NCBI GenBank assembly: GCA_025352345.1
Contig: JANXTP010000348.1
Coordinates: forward strand, 1-11,849
Source: Burkholderiales bacterium
GTDB lineage: Bacteria; Pseudomonadota; Gammaproteobacteria; Burkholderiales; Burkholderiaceae_C
Length of the DNA: 11,849 nucleotides
Reading direction: 5' to 3'
A program made the translations under genes and the position numbers. The notes below the pieces were generated by a model. The model was given only the letters and a program-made list of their open reading frames with translations. It was not told the origin of the DNA and made no database searches. This document shows positions 1-6,756 of the stretch, one piece after another; within the stretch, counting starts at the first letter, position 1; each line of letters begins with the position of its first letter.

Positions 1-72
1 TGTTCCTGACCGAGAGAAAATGATCCAAGACATCATCCGATGCAACATCACTTCGATGCCAATGATGTGCAG
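1..72. other. Foreign-looking 72-bp segment at left edge
   Basis: This segment lies where the 3' end of tRNA-Ser and its downstream sequence should be. By hand count 32 of the first 70 bases are G or C (about 46%), well below the visibly GC-rich remainder. At least one frame on each strand is open through it, but it is too short to assign to a gene. It is not an inverted or direct copy of anything I can find in this window, unlike the right edge. It could be the end of an inserted element, or unrelated DNA joined during amplification or assembly. Confidence 0.5.
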
Positions 73-149
73 TTTCGAACCCTCGATGCAGGTTTTGCCC
101 ACATACTCCCTTAGCAGGGGAGCACCTTCGGCCACTCGGTCACAGCTCC
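73..149 (-). tRNA. tRNA-Ser(GCU), 3' end missing
   Basis: The minus strand from 149 reads as a class II serine tRNA for AGC/AGU codons. The acceptor 5' strand is GGAGCTG (149-143) and the D-arm is at 140-124. The anticodon stem CTCCC (122-118) pairs with GGGAG (110-106), and loop CTGCTAA holds anticodon GCT at 115-113. The long variable arm ATGTGGG (104-98) pairs with CCTGCAT (92-86), with two G-U wobbles. The T-stem 5' strand GAGGG (84-80) and T-loop TTCGAA follow. At about position 73 the sequence stops fitting: the expected CCCTC, the acceptor 3' strand CAGCTCC and CCA are absent. About 16 to 17 nucleotides are therefore missing and this copy cannot fold into a working tRNA. From memory, tRNA-Ser after lysC is common in Burkholderiales. 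A real disruption and a chimeric contig end are both possible. Confidence 0.85.
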
Positions 150-166
150 GCAGACATCGACGTTCG

Positions 167-172
167 ATTCTA
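167..172 (-). promoter_or_regulatory. Candidate -10 box for tRNA-Ser
   Basis: On the minus strand TAGAAT (five of six to TATAAT) lies just after the lysC stop codon. It is followed by a discriminator-like CGAACG and would start transcription near 160, about 11 nt before the tRNA 5' end. No good -35 hexamer is seen 16-18 nt upstream, so the call is tentative. It would make the tRNA independent of lysC. Confidence 0.3.
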
Positions 173-189
173 GCTGCTTGCCATCGGCT

Positions 190-684
190 TCATGCTCGGG
201 CCGGCGCCTGTTCCAGGTCGAACGCCTTGTGCAGCGCGCGCACGGCCAGCTCCATGTACTTCTCGTCGATGACGACGCTGGTCTTGATCTCGCTGGTGGT
301 GATCATCTGGATGTTGATGCCCTCTTCGCTGAGGGTGCTGAACATCTTGCTGGCCACGCCCACGTGCGAGCGCATGCCGATGCCGACGATGCTGACCTTG
401 CAGATCTTGGTGTCGCCCGACAGCGTGGCCGCGCCGGTCTTCGGCAGCACCGCCGACTTCAGCAGGTCCATCGTGCGGGCGTAGTCGTTGCGGTGCACGG
501 TGAACGAGAAATCGGTCTTGCCGTCGTGCGACACGTTCTGGATGATCACGTCGACGTCGATGTTCGCGTCAGCCACCGGGCCGAGGATCTGGAAGGCGAT
601 GCCTGGCTTGTCGGGCACGCCGATCAGGCTGATCTTGGCCTCGTCGCGGTTGAAGGCAATGCCCGATACGACGGCTTGTTCCAT
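190..684 (-). CDS. lysC: Possible internal aspartokinase beta-subunit start
   Basis: Within lysC, codon 261 is an ATG at 684 preceded on the minus strand by GAGGAGGAC, with an 8-nt spacer to the ATG. This is the best Shine-Dalgarno sequence I saw in the window. Translation from here would give a 164-aa protein beginning MEQAVVSGIA that holds only the two ACT regulatory domains. In Corynebacterium and Bacillus the aspartokinase beta subunit is made from an in-frame internal start; the Corynebacterium beta subunit, as I recall it, begins MEEAVLTGVA at the equivalent place. The start site is therefore inferred from position and ribosome-binding site. Against it, GAGGAGGAC also simply encodes Glu-Glu-Asp in an acidic linker, so the match could be coincidental. 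Confidence 0.45.
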   Translation of the reverse strand: MEQAVVSGIAFNRDEAKISLIGVPDKPGIAFQILGPVADANIDVDVIIQNVSHDGKTDFSFTVHRNDYARTMDLLKSAVLPKTGAATLSGDTKICKVSIVGIGMRSHVGVASKMFSTLSEEGINIQMITTSEIKTSVVIDEKYMELAVRALHKAFDLEQAPARA

Positions 685-1464
685 TTTTTCGTCCTCCTCG
701 AAAGTGATCAGCGTGCCCGACTTCGCCTCTTCAGCGATGTCGATGTCCCACGGCGTGAAGCTCGACAGCACGCGCAGCGGTACGCGGTACTTGCCGGCGA
801 ATTCCACCGAACGGATCTGCAGCACCTTGGAGCCGAGGCTCGCCATTTCCAGCATCTCTTCGAAACTGATGGTCTGCAGTCGGCGTGCCTCGGGCACGAT
901 GCGCGGGTCGGTGGTGTAGACGCCGTCGACGTCGGTGTAGATCAGGCACTCGTCGGCCTTCAGCGCGGCTGCCATCGCCACGGCCGAGGTGTCCGAGCCG
1001 CCACGACCCAGCGTGGTGATGTTGCCGAGATCGTCAACCCCTTGAAAGCCGGTGATCACGACCACCTTGCCGGCCGCCAAGTCGGCACGCACGCGCTGGT
1101 CGTCAATGCTCTGGATGCGGGCCTTGGTGTAGGCGGAATCGGTCTTGATCGGTACCTGCCAGCCGGCGTAGCTGACGGATTGAACTCCTTCGGCTTGCAA
1201 GGCGATGGCCAGCAGGCCGACCGACACCTGCTCACCGGTCGCGGCGATCAGATCGAGCTCGCGCATCAGATCGGGCGAACTGCGCTCGGGCGACAGCTCT
1301 TTCGCCAGACCGAGCAGGCGATTCGTCTCGCCGCTCATCGCCGACGGCACCACCACCATCTGGTGACCGGCGCGCGCCCACTTGGCCACGCGCCGGGCGA
1401 CGTTCTTGATGCGCTCGGTGGACCCCATCGAGGTGCCGCCGTATTTGTGTACTGTCAGGGCCAT
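190..1464 (-). CDS. lysC: Aspartate kinase (aspartokinase)
   Basis: LysC phosphorylates L-aspartate with ATP to give 4-phospho-L-aspartate. This is the committed cytosolic step toward lysine, diaminopimelate, threonine, methionine and isoleucine. The 424-aa protein opens with KYGGTSMGS (residues 7-15), the amino-acid kinase signature. TDVDGVYTTDPR begins at residue 177 in the nucleotide-binding part of the catalytic domain. Two ACT domains fill roughly residues 265-424 and would bind lysine and/or threonine for feedback inhibition. The length matches monofunctional Corynebacterium and Pseudomonas-type enzymes; there is no fused homoserine dehydrogenase. The ATG at 1464 gives the usual MALTVHKYGG start. 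It is last in the minus-strand cluster, 95 nt after tilS, a gap large enough for its own promoter. An internal start at 684 may yield a second polypeptide (separate entry). Confidence 0.97.
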   Translation of the reverse strand: MALTVHKYGGTSMGSTERIKNVARRVAKWARAGHQMVVVPSAMSGETNRLLGLAKELSPERSSPDLMRELDLIAATGEQVSVGLLAIALQAEGVQSVSYAGWQVPIKTDSAYTKARIQSIDDQRVRADLAAGKVVVITGFQGVDDLGNITTLGRGGSDTSAVAMAAALKADECLIYTDVDGVYTTDPRIVPEARRLQTISFEEMLEMASLGSKVLQIRSVEFAGKYRVPLRVLSSFTPWDIDIAEEAKSGTLITFEEDEKMEQAVVSGIAFNRDEAKISLIGVPDKPGIAFQILGPVADANIDVDVIIQNVSHDGKTDFSFTVHRNDYARTMDLLKSAVLPKTGAATLSGDTKICKVSIVGIGMRSHVGVASKMFSTLSEEGINIQMITTSEIKTSVVIDEKYMELAVRALHKAFDLEQAPARA

Positions 1465-1521
1465 GGGATTCGGTGCATCGCAGCGGTGCGCACACGGCTG
1501 CTGGGTTCGGGAAAGCCCTGC

Positions 1522-1527
1522 ATTTTA
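1522..1527 (-). promoter_or_regulatory. Candidate lysC -10 box
   Basis: In the 95-nt tilS-lysC gap the minus strand has TAAAAT (five of six to TATAAT), about 60 nt upstream of the lysC ATG. A TTGCCG lies upstream, but its 22-nt spacing is too long for a normal -35. The box sits in the loop of a 6-bp inverted repeat (AGCCCT 1514-1519, AGGGCT 1530-1535). The local AT-richness and the large gap are the main support. Confidence 0.3.
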
Positions 1528-1559
1528 CAAGGGCTGGCGCTGCGCCTGGCGGCAAACCA

Positions 1560-2873
1560 TCATGCTGACTCGGAGGGCTCCCAACGCATCGTCACTTGCG
1601 GCTGTCCGGGCAGGCCGATCACCCGTGCATCGATGCCCAGGCCCGGCACAAACACCAGTTGCCCGCCGCTGTACAGCAGCGGTCCGGAGCGCTGCCAGGC
1701 AGGCAGTTCGGCCGCCTGAAACTGCTTCTTCAAGCTGCGCGCGGGCCGCCCGATCCCCGCCTGAAAGCGCTCGCCGCCCGATCGCTCGCGCAACGCGAGC
1801 TGTGCCAACCAGGCCAGCGGCACACCGCCCTCCTTCACCCGCGCCACCTGCAAGCGGCCACCCCATCCAGGCAGGCGATAGGTGCCGACGCGGCGGATGC
1901 TGAGCGTCGATTCCAAGACCTTCGCCTCGCCCGACACGATGGCCGCAGACCGCCACGTCAGATGCCCCCGGTACCGCCGCAGCAGCCCACTTGCCAGCGG
2001 CCACGAGGCGGCACCGTCACCGAACAGCTCGTCGTTCAGACGCGTGATCAGCGTGGCGGGCGGCGTGGCACCAGTCTGGCGGTGCAGCCAGGCGCGCAAC
2101 GCGTTGACCCGGCGCGCGATCGACAACGCCTGCAGCCCAGACAGCGTCAGGCCGTCATCACCAGAGATCTTCGACAGGTCATCCACCGCCACCTCGTCGA
2201 GGCACGCAGTCGCCTGCTGCGCCCAGGTCGCCGCAGCAGCCAGTGCAGGCTCTGCGTCGGGAAAGGCCTGTTCCAGCGCAGGCCAAACACGGTGGCGCAG
2301 CCGGTTGCGTGCGTAGCGCTCATCGGTGTTGCTGTCGTCATCGATGTAGGCGAGCCCCTGCGATTGCACGTAGGCCTCGATTGCGCGGCGCGGTGTGTCC
2401 AGCCACGGGCGCGCCCAGTGCAGGCCGTCGCGCAGGGCGCTGCGCGGCATGCCCGACAGCCCTGCGACACCGGCCGAGCGCAGCGCCTGCAGGATCAGCG
2501 TCTCTGCCTGGTCGCGGCGATGGTGCGCCAGCAGCAGCAGCTCGGCGCCGTGCGCAGGGGCCATGCGCTTCAGCGCGGCATAGCGCTCGCGGCGCGCCCA
2601 GGCTTCGATGCTGTCGCCGGGCTGCGGTTGGCTGCGCAGCCGGGCCGCTGCAAACGAGATCGGCAGCCCATCGGCCGCCCAGCGTTTGCATTGATGGCGA
2701 CAGTGGCGCTCCCAGGCATCGGCGTACATGCTGAGGCGATGGTTGACATGCAGTGCGACAACCGCCACGCCAAGATGACGCGCTGTGACCAGCGTGACAT
2801 GCAGCAGTGCGGTGGAGTCACGACCGCCGCTGTAGGCGATGGCCACACAGGAGGACGGCGGCGAAGACCTCAC
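1560..2873 (-). CDS. tilS: tRNA(Ile)-lysidine synthase
   Basis: TilS uses ATP and lysine to convert C34 of the CAU anticodon of tRNA-Ile2 into lysidine, switching it from methionine to isoleucine identity and AUG to AUA decoding. It is normally essential and cytosolic. The 437-aa product carries the N-type ATP-pyrophosphatase P-loop SGGRDS at residues 15-20, followed by the expected nucleotide-binding fold, a middle substrate-binding region, and a C-terminal TilS domain recognisable by GGERFQAG, SLKKQFQ and PLLYSGGQLVFVPGLG. The length is close to the E. coli protein (about 430 aa). The reading frame starts at a GTG (2873), 19 nt after the accA stop, which puts the P-loop at the usual distance from the N-terminus; no ATG lies between it and the P-loop. 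The short gap suggests cotranscription with accA. Confidence 0.95.
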   Translation of the reverse strand: MRSSPPSSCVAIAYSGGRDSTALLHVTLVTARHLGVAVVALHVNHRLSMYADAWERHCRHQCKRWAADGLPISFAAARLRSQPQPGDSIEAWARRERYAALKRMAPAHGAELLLLAHHRRDQAETLILQALRSAGVAGLSGMPRSALRDGLHWARPWLDTPRRAIEAYVQSQGLAYIDDDSNTDERYARNRLRHRVWPALEQAFPDAEPALAAAATWAQQATACLDEVAVDDLSKISGDDGLTLSGLQALSIARRVNALRAWLHRQTGATPPATLITRLNDELFGDGAASWPLASGLLRRYRGHLTWRSAAIVSGEAKVLESTLSIRRVGTYRLPGWGGRLQVARVKEGGVPLAWLAQLALRERSGGERFQAGIGRPARSLKKQFQAAELPAWQRSGPLLYSGGQLVFVPGLGIDARVIGLPGQPQVTMRWEPSESA

Positions 2874-2892
2874 GCGCCGCCGCCTCGGGCGC

Positions 2893-3864
2893 TCAACGGT
2901 CGGTGGTGTCGGTGAACCGGCCGTAGGTCTGCAGCCGCTCGTAGCGGCGCTGCAGCAGTTCCTTCGGCTTCAGGTCGCTGACCTGGCGCAGCGCATCGTT
3001 CAAGGCGCGCTTGAGTTGCGCGGCCATCGCCTTGATGTCGCGGTGGCCACCGCCGACCGGCTCGTTGACGATCTTGTCGACCAGGCCCAGCGCCTTCAGG
3101 CGGTGCGCGGTGATGCCAAGCTGTTCGGCGGCATCGGCGGCTCTCTCCGATGTCTTCCACAGGATGGAGGCGCAACCTTCCGGCGAGATCACCGAATAGA
3201 TCGAGTACTGCAGCATCAACAGCTGGTCGCCGACGCTGAGCGCCAAGGCGCCACCGGAGCCGCCCTCACCGATGATGGTGACGACGATCGGCACCTCGAG
3301 CTGGGCCATCTCGAAGATGTTGCGGCCGATCGCTTCCGACTGACCGCGCTCCTCGGCACCGATGCCGGGGTAGGCGCCCGGCGTGTCGACGAAGCTGAAG
3401 ATCGGCAGGCCGAATTTCTCGGCCAGCTTCATCAGGCGGAGTGCCTTGCGATAGCCCTCGGGCCGCGACATGCCGAAATTGCGCACGCCGCGCTCGCGGG
3501 TATCGCGGCCCTTCTGGTGGCCGATCACCATGCAGGCCTGGCCGTTGAAGCGAGCCAGGCCACCGACGATGGACTGGTCGTCAGCGAAGTGCCGGTCGCC
3601 GTGCAGTTCGTGGAAGTCGGTGAAGATTTCGTTGACGTAGTCCAGCGTGTACGGCCGCTGAGGGTGACGGGCGATCTGCGTCACCTGCCACGGCGTCAGG
3701 CTGGCAAAGATGTCCTTGGTGAGCTGCAGGCTCTTCTTGCTGAGGCGGTCGATCTCTTCGGAAATGTCGACCGCCGACTCGTTCTGCACGTAACGCAGTT
3801 CGTCAATCTTCGTTTCGAGATCGGCCACCGGCTGCTCAAATTCAAGAAAGTGTCTTTTGCTCAT
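2893..3864 (-). CDS. accA: Acetyl-CoA carboxylase carboxyltransferase, alpha subunit
   Basis: AccA pairs with AccD to form the carboxyltransferase half of acetyl-CoA carboxylase. It moves the carboxyl group from carboxybiotin on AccB to acetyl-CoA, giving malonyl-CoA for fatty-acid synthesis in the cytosol. The 323-aa length matches E. coli AccA (319 aa). The N-terminus has the family pattern FLEFEQPVADLETKIDEL, then ARHPQRPYTLDYV, the crotonase-fold segment FVDTPGAYPGIGAEERGQSEAI, the glycine-rich oxyanion loop GEGGSGG at 199-205, and YSVISPEGCASILWK. The ATG at 3864 gives the conserved MSKRHFLEFEQP start. It lies 46 nt after the glycosylase gene and 19 nt before tilS on the same strand. Its place between a DNA-repair gene and a tRNA-modification gene fits a housekeeping operon, not a pathway operon. 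Confidence 0.98.
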   Translation of the reverse strand: MSKRHFLEFEQPVADLETKIDELRYVQNESAVDISEEIDRLSKKSLQLTKDIFASLTPWQVTQIARHPQRPYTLDYVNEIFTDFHELHGDRHFADDQSIVGGLARFNGQACMVIGHQKGRDTRERGVRNFGMSRPEGYRKALRLMKLAEKFGLPIFSFVDTPGAYPGIGAEERGQSEAIGRNIFEMAQLEVPIVVTIIGEGGSGGALALSVGDQLLMLQYSIYSVISPEGCASILWKTSERAADAAEQLGITAHRLKALGLVDKIVNEPVGGGHRDIKAMAAQLKRALNDALRQVSDLKPKELLQRRYERLQTYGRFTDTTDR

Positions 3865-3910
3865 CCGTGTGGCTACTCGCAGTATCCGTCGGCATCAGGT
3901 GCGCAACAGC

Positions 3911-4564
3911 TCAATAGTCTACCGGCACCGGGTAGAGACTGCGCCAGATGTACCAGGTGGCGACCGAACGGAACGGCGCCCAGGCATCGCCGACCTCCCG
4001 AGCCTCGGCGCGCGACACCGGCTCGCCGCTGAAGTAGTTGACGCTGATGCCCTTGATCAATCCGACATCGTCCAGAGGCAGCACGTTCGGCCGGGCCAGG
4101 TGGAACATCAGGAACATTTCGGCTGTCCAGCGACCGATGCCGCGGATTGCCACCAGCTCGTCGATGATCGTTTCGTCGTCCATCTCCGCCCAGTGCCGCT
4201 CGTGCACTGAGCCGGTTGCGAAATGCTGCGCCAGGTCGTTCAGGTACTCGACCTTGCGCGCCGACAGGCCCGCTGCACGCAGCGCCGGGGCCCGCAACTT
4301 CAGCACAGAGGCCGGTTGCAGATGGACCGCGCCGTCGGGCACCACCGCCACGAAGCGATCCCACACGGTTTGCGCTGCCTTGACCGAAATCTGCTGGCCG
4401 ACGATGGAACGCGCCAGCGTGGTGAACGCGTCACCGCGGCCCTTCAGGTGGGTGTTGCCGCATTTCGGAATCAGCTTGCGCATCACCCGGTCGCGCTTGA
4501 CCAGGTGTTTGCATGCGTCTTCCCAGTAGGCCGGTGGCGAGGTCACCGCAGCTGAGACGGTCAT
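3911..4564 (-). CDS. AlkA-type DNA-3-methyladenine glycosylase
   Basis: This is a monofunctional base-excision repair glycosylase of the HhH-GPD superfamily. It would flip out alkylated bases such as 3-methyladenine and cut the N-glycosidic bond, leaving an abasic site. The 217-aa protein has the superfamily segment FTTLARSIVGQQISVKAA (47-64), the helix-hairpin-helix LVAIRGIGRWTAEMF (137-151) and the catalytic aspartate in LPLDDVGL, where D166 corresponds to Asp238 of E. coli AlkA. It lacks an Ada methyltransferase domain, the N-terminal AlkA domain and an obvious iron-sulfur cysteine cluster, so EndoIII/MutY-type enzymes are less likely. I chose the ATG at 4564: its ATGA overlaps the cysS stop, giving translational coupling, and AAGG lies just upstream. 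A TTG at 4576 would add four residues. Substrate range is inferred from the family. Confidence 0.88.
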   Translation of the reverse strand: MTVSAAVTSPPAYWEDACKHLVKRDRVMRKLIPKCGNTHLKGRGDAFTTLARSIVGQQISVKAAQTVWDRFVAVVPDGAVHLQPASVLKLRAPALRAAGLSARKVEYLNDLAQHFATGSVHERHWAEMDDETIIDELVAIRGIGRWTAEMFLMFHLARPNVLPLDDVGLIKGISVNYFSGEPVSRAEAREVGDAWAPFRSVATWYIWRSLYPVPVDY

Positions 4565-5943
4565 GCCTTGACCCAAGTGGTGCCTTGCGGGGAGTCCTGC
4601 AGCACGATGGACTGCGCCGCGAGCTCTTGCCGGATCTGATCGGCGCGTACGAAATTGCGCGCCGCCTTCGCCGCCTGACGCTCGGCGATCAAGGCATCGA
4701 TGCGCGACTCGTCCAGCCCGCTGCCGGCCTGCAGGAAGGTTTGTGCGGGCTGCTGCAGCAAGCCGAGGACGCCGCCCAGCGACCTCAGCAGCCGCGCGGC
4801 ATGCGGCGAGCGGGTGCGATTGACTTCGCCCGCCAGGTCGAACAGCACCGCGACGGCGCCGGGCGTGTTGAAGTCCTCGTTCATCTCGGCGCGGAAGGTG
4901 GCGGCTTGCGGCTGCGTCCAGTCGATGGCGGTCTGCGCATCATCGGCCGCATCGACGCTGGCAAGGGCGGTGTAAATCCGCCGCAGGGCATGCCGCGCAT
5001 CGTCGAGGTTGGTGTCGCTGAAGTTGAACGGGCTGCGGTAGTGGGTGCGCAGCATGAAGAAGCGTATGGTTTCGCCGTCGTAACGCGTGAGCACGTCACG
5101 GATGGTGAAGAAGTTGCCCAGCGACTTCGACATCTTCTCGTTGTCGACGTTGAGGAAGCCGTTGTGCATCCAGACGTTGACGTACTTGTGGCCCGATGCA
5201 CCTTCGCTTTGCGCGATCTCGTTCTCGTGGTGCGGGAACTGCAGGTCGAGGCCGCCGCCATGGATGTCGAAATGCTCGCCGAGCAGCGCGCAGCTCATCG
5301 CCGAGCACTCGATGTGCCAGCCAGGGCGGCCCAGGCCGAACGGGCTCTCCCACTTGGCGTCGGCCGGCTCACTCTCCTTGGCCGACTTCCACAGCACGAA
5401 GTCCAGCGGATCGTCCTTGCCATCGAGCACGGCCACGCGTTCGCCGGCGCGCAGCTGATCGATCGACTTGCCGGACAGCCGCCCGTAAGCCGGGAACTTG
5501 CGCACCGCGTAGTTGACGTCGCCATGGGGCGATCGGTACGCCAGGCCCTTGGCTTCGAGCGTGCCGATCATCTTCAGCATCGCCGGCACGTGCTCGGTGG
5601 CGCGGGGCTCGTGCGTCGGCGGCAGGATGCCGAGTGCGGCCACATCCCGGTGCATCGCGATGGTCATCTCGTCGGTCAGCTGGCGGATCGGGATGTTGCG
5701 TTCGACGGCGCGCTTGATGATCTTGTCGTCGATGTCGGTGATGTTGCGCACATAGGTGACGTCGTACCCCAGCTCGCGCAGCCAGCGGCAGGTGACGTCG
5801 AAGGCCATCATGAAACGCGCATGGCCGACATGGCACAGGTCGTAGATCGTCATGCCGCAGACGTACATCCGCACTTGGTTGGCATCGATCGGGGTGAACA
5901 CCTCTGTCTCGCGGGACAGGGAATTGAAGATGCGCAAGGTCAT
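4561..5943 (-). CDS. cysS: Cysteinyl-tRNA synthetase
   Basis: CysRS activates cysteine with ATP and loads it onto tRNA-Cys in the cytosol. The 460-aa class I synthetase shows the HIGH motif as HVGH at 38-41 and KMSKS at 270-274. It also has all four zinc ligands expected from the E. coli enzyme: C29 (YVCG), C213 (HIECSA), and H238 and E242 within HHENE. Zinc in this enzyme selects cysteine by binding its thiolate. A helical tRNA-binding and anticodon-binding C-terminal part follows, and the length equals the E. coli protein within one residue. The ATG at 5943 begins MTLRIFNSL; an in-frame TTG two codons upstream is less likely. Its stop overlaps the start of the glycosylase gene (ATGA). It is the first gene of the minus-strand cluster and faces away from the TPR-cyclophilin cluster. 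Confidence 0.98.
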   Translation of the reverse strand: MTLRIFNSLSRETEVFTPIDANQVRMYVCGMTIYDLCHVGHARFMMAFDVTCRWLRELGYDVTYVRNITDIDDKIIKRAVERNIPIRQLTDEMTIAMHRDVAALGILPPTHEPRATEHVPAMLKMIGTLEAKGLAYRSPHGDVNYAVRKFPAYGRLSGKSIDQLRAGERVAVLDGKDDPLDFVLWKSAKESEPADAKWESPFGLGRPGWHIECSAMSCALLGEHFDIHGGGLDLQFPHHENEIAQSEGASGHKYVNVWMHNGFLNVDNEKMSKSLGNFFTIRDVLTRYDGETIRFFMLRTHYRSPFNFSDTNLDDARHALRRIYTALASVDAADDAQTAIDWTQPQAATFRAEMNEDFNTPGAVAVLFDLAGEVNRTRSPHAARLLRSLGGVLGLLQQPAQTFLQAGSGLDESRIDALIAERQAAKAARNFVRADQIRQELAAQSIVLQDSPQGTTWVKA

Positions 5944-6186
5944 GGACAAGGTCGCAAGGATTGCGGCATCGCAGCGCGCCGCATCGGAATGCCTACAGGG
6001 AACCGGGGCCGCGATTGTGCAGCGTGGTCACATCGGTGCAGAGCAAGAACAGCGCCCGCACCGAACGATTTCTGCTGGAGGCAGCGCACCTACAATCGAT
6101 GAAACTCAGTATACCGGCGTGCTTTCGAGCGCATGCAGCATGCGCTGCGCCCTTCACGCTCCACCTCTCGATCGGCCCCTGAACCC
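5944..6186. promoter_or_regulatory. Divergent intergenic region, cysS versus TPR gene
   Basis: This region must hold promoters for both directions. For the plus strand, TACAAT (6091-6096) is a five-of-six -10 box, and TATACC (6110-6115) is a weaker alternative; neither has a good -35. For the minus strand, CACAAT (6019-6014) could serve cysS with a leader of about 65 nt, but its -35 is also poor. An 8-bp perfect hairpin (separate entry) lies between the plus-strand boxes and the TPR start. I see no riboswitch or T-box. Confidence 0.4.
6128..6146 (+). repeat. 8-bp inverted repeat in TPR gene leader
   Basis: AGCGCATG (6128-6135) and CATGCGCT (6139-6146) are perfect inverted copies separated by CAG. 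As DNA the near-symmetric 19-bp site could bind a dimeric regulator; as RNA it would be a stable stem with a tight loop about 40 nt before the ATG at 6187. There is no T-tract, so it is not a classic terminator. Confidence 0.45.
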
Positions 6187-6723
6187 ATGTCCCTCGTTCG
6201 ACGCCTGCAACTTGCTTTTGCGACCACGTGCCTGTTGCTGTCGGCTGGCACTGTCCATGCCGCCGCCGACGTGGCGAGCCTCACCCAGCTGTTCCGCTCT
6301 GGCCAGCAAACCGAGGCGTTCACGCAGATCGACGCCCTGCTCGCCACGAAATCGGATCGCCCCGATCTGCGCATGCTCAAGGGCGTGCTGCTGGTCGACG
6401 CACGCCGCACCGATGAGGCGCTGGTCGTGTTCCAGCAACTGACCGAAGACTTCCCCGAAGTGCCCGAGCCGTACAACAACCTCGCGGTGCTGTACGCAGC
6501 GCGGGGTGATTTCGACCGGGCGCGCCTGGCACTCGAAGGCGCATTGCGCGCCAACCCCGGCTTCGCGACCGCGCACCAGAACCTCGGCGACGTGTATGCG
6601 CAGCTGGCGCAGCTGTCCTACCAGCGGGCGCTGAAGGCCGACCCGACCAACACGGACATCCCGCCACGGCTGTCACTGCTGCGCAAGCTGACCGACCCAG
6701 CGGCTCGTCCAGCGACGCCCTGA
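6187..6723 (+). CDS. Exported tetratricopeptide-repeat protein
   Basis: This 178-aa protein has an N-terminal signal peptide: Arg5-Arg6, a hydrophobic core to about residue 20, and a likely cleavage after VHA at residue 25. It is therefore probably periplasmic; there is no lipobox. The mature part is helical with TPR character. The clearest repeat is about residues 93-126 (PEPYNNLAVLYAARGDFDRA...), followed by a second near 127-155 (ATAHQNLGDVYAQLA...) and a degenerate one before, about 60-92. TPRs are protein-binding scaffolds and no catalytic residues are visible, so its partner is unknown. The ATG at 6187 is preferred because it opens the signal peptide; an ATG at 6133 would add 18 residues and bury it. 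It heads the plus-strand cluster, 33 nt before ppiA, so a role in envelope protein quality control is a guess from context only. Confidence 0.85.
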   Translation: MSLVRRLQLAFATTCLLLSAGTVHAAADVASLTQLFRSGQQTEAFTQIDALLATKSDRPDLRMLKGVLLVDARRTDEALVVFQQLTEDFPEVPEPYNNLAVLYAARGDFDRARLALEGALRANPGFATAHQNLGDVYAQLAQLSYQRALKADPTNTDIPPRLSLLRKLTDPAARPATP

Positions 6724-6756
6724 TTGGCGATCACCCTTCTTTTTGAGAGACATTTC

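Noticed and set aside
1514..1535. AGCCCT/AGGGCT inverted repeat as a terminator after tilS
   Set aside because: The stem is only 6 bp with a 10-nt loop and just three T residues after it on the minus strand. It overlaps the candidate lysC -10 box instead.
1465..1559. Possible lysine riboswitch in the lysC leader
   Set aside because: The gap is only 95 nt, shorter than a lysine riboswitch. It has no matching conserved core and only a 6-bp hairpin.
178..1719. Long plus-strand open frame (513 codons) opposite lysC and part of tilS
   Set aside because: It lies antisense to a clearly recognised lysC; its His/Asp/Val/Gly-rich composition is what GC-rich codon bias yields on the opposite strand. 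It shows no domain and no ribosome-binding site.
1596..6102. Other long plus-strand open frames (1596-2915, 2839-4032, 4513-6102)
   Set aside because: They are antisense shadows of tilS, accA and cysS in a high-GC genome, with no recognisable motifs.
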